Source: Nematopogon swammerdamellus | Taxonomy: Eukaryota > Arthropoda > Insecta > Lepidoptera > Adelidae | Assembly: GCA_946902875.1 (NCBI GenBank) | Contig: OX336350.1 | Location: 20,884,048-20,948,047 of the forward strand | Direction of reading: 5' to 3' | DNA: 64,000 bases | Shown: piece by piece, positions 63,600 through 64,000 of the stretch | Layout: the number at the start of each line of letters is the position of its first letter | Position numbering within the stretch: the stretch's first letter is position 1 | The notes under the pieces: generated by a model | What the model was told of the DNA's origin: nothing | Seen by the model: only the letters and a program-made list of their open reading frames with translations | Database searches by the model: none | Position numbers and translations under genes: made by a program

Positions 63600-64000
63600 T
63601 GAGTTAAATTAATTTAAATTTTATTATAAAGTCCACGCTTCTGACGGCAAACATACCGTGCATCCTAAAACCTTGCGGTTATTCCCGGCTGGATGGCAAG
63701 AGGCCCGATGGTATCACCTTAGTTCCATAGGCCAAGGGTAGGTCTTTGATGTGGGACGCCATTTGTGTTCTCACATTGGCTCCAAGTCACGTTCGGGCAT
63801 CTTCAAGACCGGCCGGCGCGGCCGAGGCCTGGGCGGACAGCCTCAAACGCAATAAATATTATAGATATATAATTCAAGATTTCGAATTTGTTGCGTTTGC
63901 GGTTGAAACCCTCGGTCCGTGGAGTGTGTAAATTAACTAACATAAAAGATGTTTAGTAAAGTTCATTTGCTATAATGATTATTATGACCCTCAGTAGTGC
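63600..64000. other. Unassigned sequence at the right edge
   Basis: A mixed-composition stretch (GTCCACGCTTCTGACGGCAA, CGGCTGGATGGCAAGAGGCC) resembles interspersed-repeat sequence, but no family or gene could be assigned. Confidence 0.3.

Overview
The window looks like moth or butterfly (Lepidoptera) nuclear DNA, inferred from its contents. It has one multi-exon gene with GT-AG introns, two BEL/Pao LTR elements, RTE-type and CR1/Jockey-type LINE fragments, and lepidopteran-style SINEs and foldback elements. There are no bacterial operons, CRISPR arrays or rRNA operons.

The only host gene I can support is an ABC transporter of subfamily A (ABCA), on the minus strand from about 35.3 kb down to 5.0 kb. 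I could place 23 exons with compatible splice phases. They encode the end of the first extracellular loop, transmembrane domain 1, NBD1 (Walker A, Q-loop, signature, Walker B, H-loop), the linker, transmembrane domain 2 with its large loop, and the start of the linker to NBD2. The first exon(s), one exon between 11.27 and 5.18 kb, and NBD2 were not found. One NBD1 exon carries a one-base frame lesion. Two adjacent TMD2 exons have each been amplified with their splice sites into tandem arrays of 102 bp and 146 bp.

Region by region: 0.4-3.1 kb is a decayed BEL/Pao integrase with its 3' region. 3.06-4.8 kb is an unassigned block with hairpins sharing one loop. 5-35 kb is the ABCA gene, its introns full of transposable elements. 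These include a complete but internally deleted BEL/Pao copy nested in a LINE, a 19-bp minisatellite, and a roughly 5.5-kb imperfect palindrome with a LINE in its spacer. 36.8-39.3 kb is a degraded LINE split by a full-length tRNA-derived SINE.

The segment 40.14-61.98 kb is the most unusual part. Two direct 3.29-kb copies with no indels between them bracket about 11 kb that carries no gag or pol. Terminal context, a minus-strand TATA/Inr pair, a TGG primer-site-like sequence and a strand-wide C>G bias suggest one very large non-autonomous LTR-type element on the minus strand. Each terminal copy holds eight hairpins with a constant loop and differing, self-complementary stems. One terminal copy is split by a young 4.2-kb LINE whose ORF2 is uninterrupted.

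62.7-63.6 kb is a tandem array in which two unit types alternate. Exon ends were placed by reading splice motifs and phases by eye and may be off by a few bases.
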